From NCBI GenBank assembly GCA_964514665.1, contig CAZESH010000224.1, positions 1-7,379 on the forward strand: a stretch of DNA of 7,379 nucleotides, given 5' to 3'. Positions 5,258 to 7,379 of the stretch are shown one piece after another. How positions within the stretch are numbered: the first letter of the stretch is position 1; every line of letters starts with the position of its first letter. Source of the DNA: CAZESH01 sp964514665. Its GTDB lineage: Bacteria > Bacillota > Bacilli > Paenibacillales > KCTC-25726. The position numbers were made by a program, and so were the translations under genes. The notes beneath the pieces were generated by a model, which had not been told where the DNA came from, made no database searches, and was given only the letters and a program-made list of their open reading frames with translations.

Positions 5258-5271
5258 GGGTGATGGGTGAT
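5258..5271 (+). repeat. tandem GGGTGAT repeat in the btuF leader
   Basis: Two perfect adjacent copies of the 7-mer GGGTGAT lie between the riboswitch terminator and the btuF ribosome binding site. No function is evident; it may be simple slippage. Confidence 0.5.
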
Positions 5272-5305
5272 TTAATTCTATTCAAACTGACTAGGAGAGA
5301 ATGAA

Positions 5306-6322
5306 ATGAAAAGTCGATGGAAAAGTCTTGTCTCATTAATGGTATTGGTTTTGCTCGTATTAACAGCAAGCGGCTGCGGCAGCAGCACAGCGGGTCCGGA
5401 GTCAAGCAGCAGTCAAGCTCCGCAGGTTACGGCGCAGGCTTCGACGCAGCCTGAAGCAACGGCAGAAGCGACCGCACAGCCCTCCTTGCAGCCTGCCGCT
5501 TTCCCTGTAACGATCAAGGATTCCACACAAACGGAAGTAAAAATAGAGAAAGAGCCGCAGAAAATCGTTTCGATTCTTCCCAGTGCTACGGAAATTGCCT
5601 TCGCTTTGGGACTCGGAGCCAAGATTGTCGGTGTCTCCGATTGGGACAATTACCCGGCTGAAGTGAAAAATATCGAAAAAGTAGGCGGCCTCGACATCAG
5701 TGCGGAAAAGGTCGTGTCGCTGCAGCCGGATTTGGTGCTGGCCAGCTCTACAAACGGCAAGTCCGTTGAAGCGCTGCGCAAGCTGGGGTTGACCGTGCTT
5801 GTGCTGGATGCGAAAAATTTGCAGGAAGCGATGGATTCGATCCGTACGATCGGAAAAGCGACCGGAACGGAGGGTAAAGCGATCGAGACGGTAAAAGCAA
5901 TGGAACAGAAGCGAGATGCGGTCGTAGCCGCTGTTAAAGACATACCGGCGGAGCAGCGCAAGAAGGTATGGATTGAAATTGATCCCACTTTATATACGGC
6001 GGGCAAAGACACCTTTATCAATGAAATGATCGATCTTGCGGGAGGCGTCAATGTTGCCGCCGATACTCCGGGATGGCCGCAGTTCAGCGAGGAAAAAGTA
6101 ATTGAAGCCAATCCGGATACGATTCTCATCACATACGGCTACTACATCAAGGATGCCGTCAATCAGGTAAAAAGCAGAAAGACATGGCAAAAGGTCAAAG
6201 CGATTGAACAGAATCAGGTTTTTGAGGTTAATTCCGATATGGTAACGCGTCCGGGTCCGAGATTAATGGACGGATTGCAGGAAATCGCCGAAAAGCTTTA
6301 TCCGCAAAAATTCAACAAGTAA
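5306..6322 (+). CDS. btuF: cobalamin ABC transporter, substrate-binding lipoprotein
   Basis: Membrane-anchored class III solute-binding protein that captures cobalamin outside the cell and delivers it to the permease. A lipoprotein signal peptide (1-23, KSRWK then a leucine/valine core) ends at ASGC with lipidated Cys24. A low-complexity Ala/Ser/Gln/Thr/Glu linker (25-66) precedes the two-lobed Peripla_BP_2 domain (about 67-336). BtuF-like signatures are LPSATEIAFALG (91-102), DWDNYP (112-117) in the place of Escherichia coli YSDYP, TAGKDTFINEMIDLAGG (231-247), GWPQFSEEKVIEANPD (256-271) and RPGPRL (315-320). The ATG at 5306 has AGGAG (5293-5297) at 8 nt; the ATG at 5301 hits a stop after two codons. 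The upstream cobalamin riboswitch and the permease 13 nt downstream support B12 over iron-siderophore specificity, since sequence alone cannot fully separate these. The tryptophan of E. coli VSTWQGM is replaced here (VGGLDIS). Confidence 0.9.
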   Translation: MKSRWKSLVSLMVLVLLVLTASGCGSSTAGPESSSSQAPQVTAQASTQPEATAEATAQPSLQPAAFPVTIKDSTQTEVKIEKEPQKIVSILPSATEIAFALGLGAKIVGVSDWDNYPAEVKNIEKVGGLDISAEKVVSLQPDLVLASSTNGKSVEALRKLGLTVLVLDAKNLQEAMDSIRTIGKATGTEGKAIETVKAMEQKRDAVVAAVKDIPAEQRKKVWIEIDPTLYTAGKDTFINEMIDLAGGVNVAADTPGWPQFSEEKVIEANPDTILITYGYYIKDAVNQVKSRKTWQKVKAIEQNQVFEVNSDMVTRPGPRLMDGLQEIAEKLYPQKFNK

Positions 6323-6335
6323 AGGAATTTAAGCC

Positions 6336-7379
6336 GTGATGATGAAACAAGCAGGCGAAGGACGCATCCTGTTGATTTGGATTCCGCTGCTCCTGGCGGC
6401 GCTGATCGTGATTTCCTTGATCAGCGTCTCTCTGGGCAGTGCGCAGCTTTCATTTTCAACGGTATGGAAAATCGTAATCAGCCGTCTTCCCTTTGTGCAG
6501 AGCTGGCTGGATGTCAGCTGGAATCAGGCGTCGGAGGTGATCGTCTGGCAGCTGCGCATTCCCAGGGTGCTGTTGGGCATTGTTGTAGGCGCTTCTCTTG
6601 CTGCTGCCGGTGTCGCTTTTCAGGGCGTGCTTCGCAACCCGCTGGCCGATCCGTACATACTGGGTGTTTCCTCCGGCTCCTCGCTAGGCGCCGCATTGGT
6701 CATTCTTTTGGGCTGGCAGCTGTCCGTATTCGGGCATTGGGCGCTTCCACTGGCTGCTTTTTTCACAGGCATCCTGACATTGACCGCGGTTTTTCTGCTG
6801 GCCCGCATACAAGGAACAATGCGCATGGAAAGCCTGATCCTGGCCGGAGTCGTCGTGCAGGCTTTTATAGCTGCCCTGCTGTCGTTCATCCTGTCGATAT
6901 CGGATTGGAAAATGCAGATGATCATGCTGTGGATGATGGGCAGCCTGACCTTGTCGGATTGGGATTTTGTCCGGGTCGTGTTTCCTTATGCGATTATGGG
7001 AATGGTTGTCATCGCGGCTTATTCCAGACAGCTTAACATTCTCGCCATGGGCGAGGAAGCGGCGCATCATTTGGGAGTTCCCGTGGGCAGGGTGCGGCTG
7101 ATTGTCCTGATCACCGCATCGCTGGTAACGGCCGCCGCCGTATCGGTTTCGGGAACAATCGGCTTTGTAGGCTTGATTATTCCCCATATTATACGTCTGG
7201 TGTTCGGAGCCAACCATCGCATCCTGCTGCCGCTGTCGGTGATTGCCGGCGCCATCTTTCTGGTCGGTGCGGATATGCTGGCGCGCATTGTGATGGAGCC
7301 GAGAGAGCTGCCGATCGGCATCTTCACCGCTTTGCTTGGCGCGCCTTTCTTCGGCTACCTGCTCAGGCAGGCCCGCCGC
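6336..7379 (+). CDS. btuC: cobalamin ABC transporter permease, FecCD family (3' end cut)
   Basis: Integral membrane subunit of the B12 importer; two copies form the channel and dock BtuF outside and the ATPase inside. The frame is open for 348 codons to the window edge with no stop. FecCD permeases are usually about 330-350 residues, so only a few codons are probably missing. Features: a first helix at about 11-33, RIPRVLLG (74-81), AGVAFQGVLRNPLADPYILG (91-110), the cytoplasmic coupling loop GEEAAHHLGVPVG (239-251), GTIGFVGLIIPHIIRLVFG (273-291) and ELPIGIFTALLGAPFFGYLL (324-343), with about ten hydrophobic segments in all. The start could be GTG 6336, ATG 6339 or ATG 6342; AAGGA at 6322-6326, overlapping the btuF stop codon, is 9 nt from the GTG, so I chose it. 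The BtuD-type ATPase gene is expected next. Translation is probably coupled closely to btuF. Confidence 0.93.
   Translation, partial: MMMKQAGEGRILLIWIPLLLAALIVISLISVSLGSAQLSFSTVWKIVISRLPFVQSWLDVSWNQASEVIVWQLRIPRVLLGIVVGASLAAAGVAFQGVLRNPLADPYILGVSSGSSLGAALVILLGWQLSVFGHWALPLAAFFTGILTLTAVFLLARIQGTMRMESLILAGVVVQAFIAALLSFILSISDWKMQMIMLWMMGSLTLSDWDFVRVVFPYAIMGMVVIAAYSRQLNILAMGEEAAHHLGVPVGRVRLIVLITASLVTAAAVSVSGTIGFVGLIIPHIIRLVFGANHRILLPLSVIAGAIFLVGADMLARIVMEPRELPIGIFTALLGAPFFGYLLRQARR

Noticed and set aside
4922..5405. Open frames across the riboswitch (4922-5191, 4971-5249 plus; 5004-5405 minus)
   Set aside because: The stretch is explained base by base as a cobalamin riboswitch with its terminator; the frames cross conserved RNA helices and show no protein similarity.
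6377..7036. Plus-strand 219-codon frame inside btuC
   Set aside because: Shadow frame; the frame from 6336 carries the whole FecCD permease with all its motifs.
1..7379. CRISPR array, insertion sequence, tRNA, phage or defence genes
   Set aside because: No spaced direct repeats, transposase or integrase frames, tRNA-like cloverleaf or toxin/defence domains were seen on either strand.

Overview
The window looks like chromosomal DNA of a Gram-positive Bacillota, most plausibly a Paenibacillaceae-like relative of Bacillus. The support is strong AGGAGG-type ribosome binding sites 7-9 nt from starts, a lipoprotein signal peptide on the solute-binding protein, a cobalamin riboswitch that ends in an intrinsic terminator, and close similarity of the Pdp, Cdd and CysI proteins to their Bacillus counterparts. 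The genus is an inference; no rRNA or other taxonomic marker is present.

Region 1 (1-2996) is a divergent pyrimidine (deoxy)nucleoside salvage locus. On the minus strand lie pdp (pyrimidine-nucleoside phosphorylase) and, 36 nt downstream of it, the N-terminal part of a DHA2-type MFS transporter that runs off the left edge. On the plus strand lie cdd (cytidine deaminase) and deoC (deoxyribose-phosphate aldolase), closed by a strong intrinsic terminator. Cdd converts (deoxy)cytidine to (deoxy)uridine. Pdp splits pyrimidine nucleosides to base plus (deoxy)ribose-1-phosphate. After isomerisation by a phosphopentomutase not in the window, DeoC cleaves deoxyribose-5-phosphate to acetaldehyde and glyceraldehyde-3-phosphate. 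The 167-nt divergent promoter region carries a 6-3-6 palindrome and an 8-mer placed symmetrically just after both predicted start sites, which suggests coordinated control.

Region 2 (2997-4850) is cysI, the siroheme / 4Fe-4S subunit of assimilatory sulfite reductase, preceded by two candidate promoters and a possibly structured leader. No cysJ flavoprotein gene is next to it.

Region 3 (4851-7379) is a vitamin B12 uptake operon: a promoter, a class-I-like cobalamin riboswitch with conserved core boxes, a terminator/antiterminator expression platform, btuF (cobalamin-binding lipoprotein) and btuC (FecCD-family permease, reading to the right edge with no stop). The ATPase gene is expected just outside.

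The parts are all recognisable housekeeping or accessory metabolism. I found no convincing new enzyme system. The points worth a second look are regulatory: the symmetric operator-like repeats between pdp and cdd, the mutually exclusive hairpins of the riboswitch, an extra GNRA hairpin abutting its P1 stem, and the lack of a clear terminator between cysI and the B12 operon.
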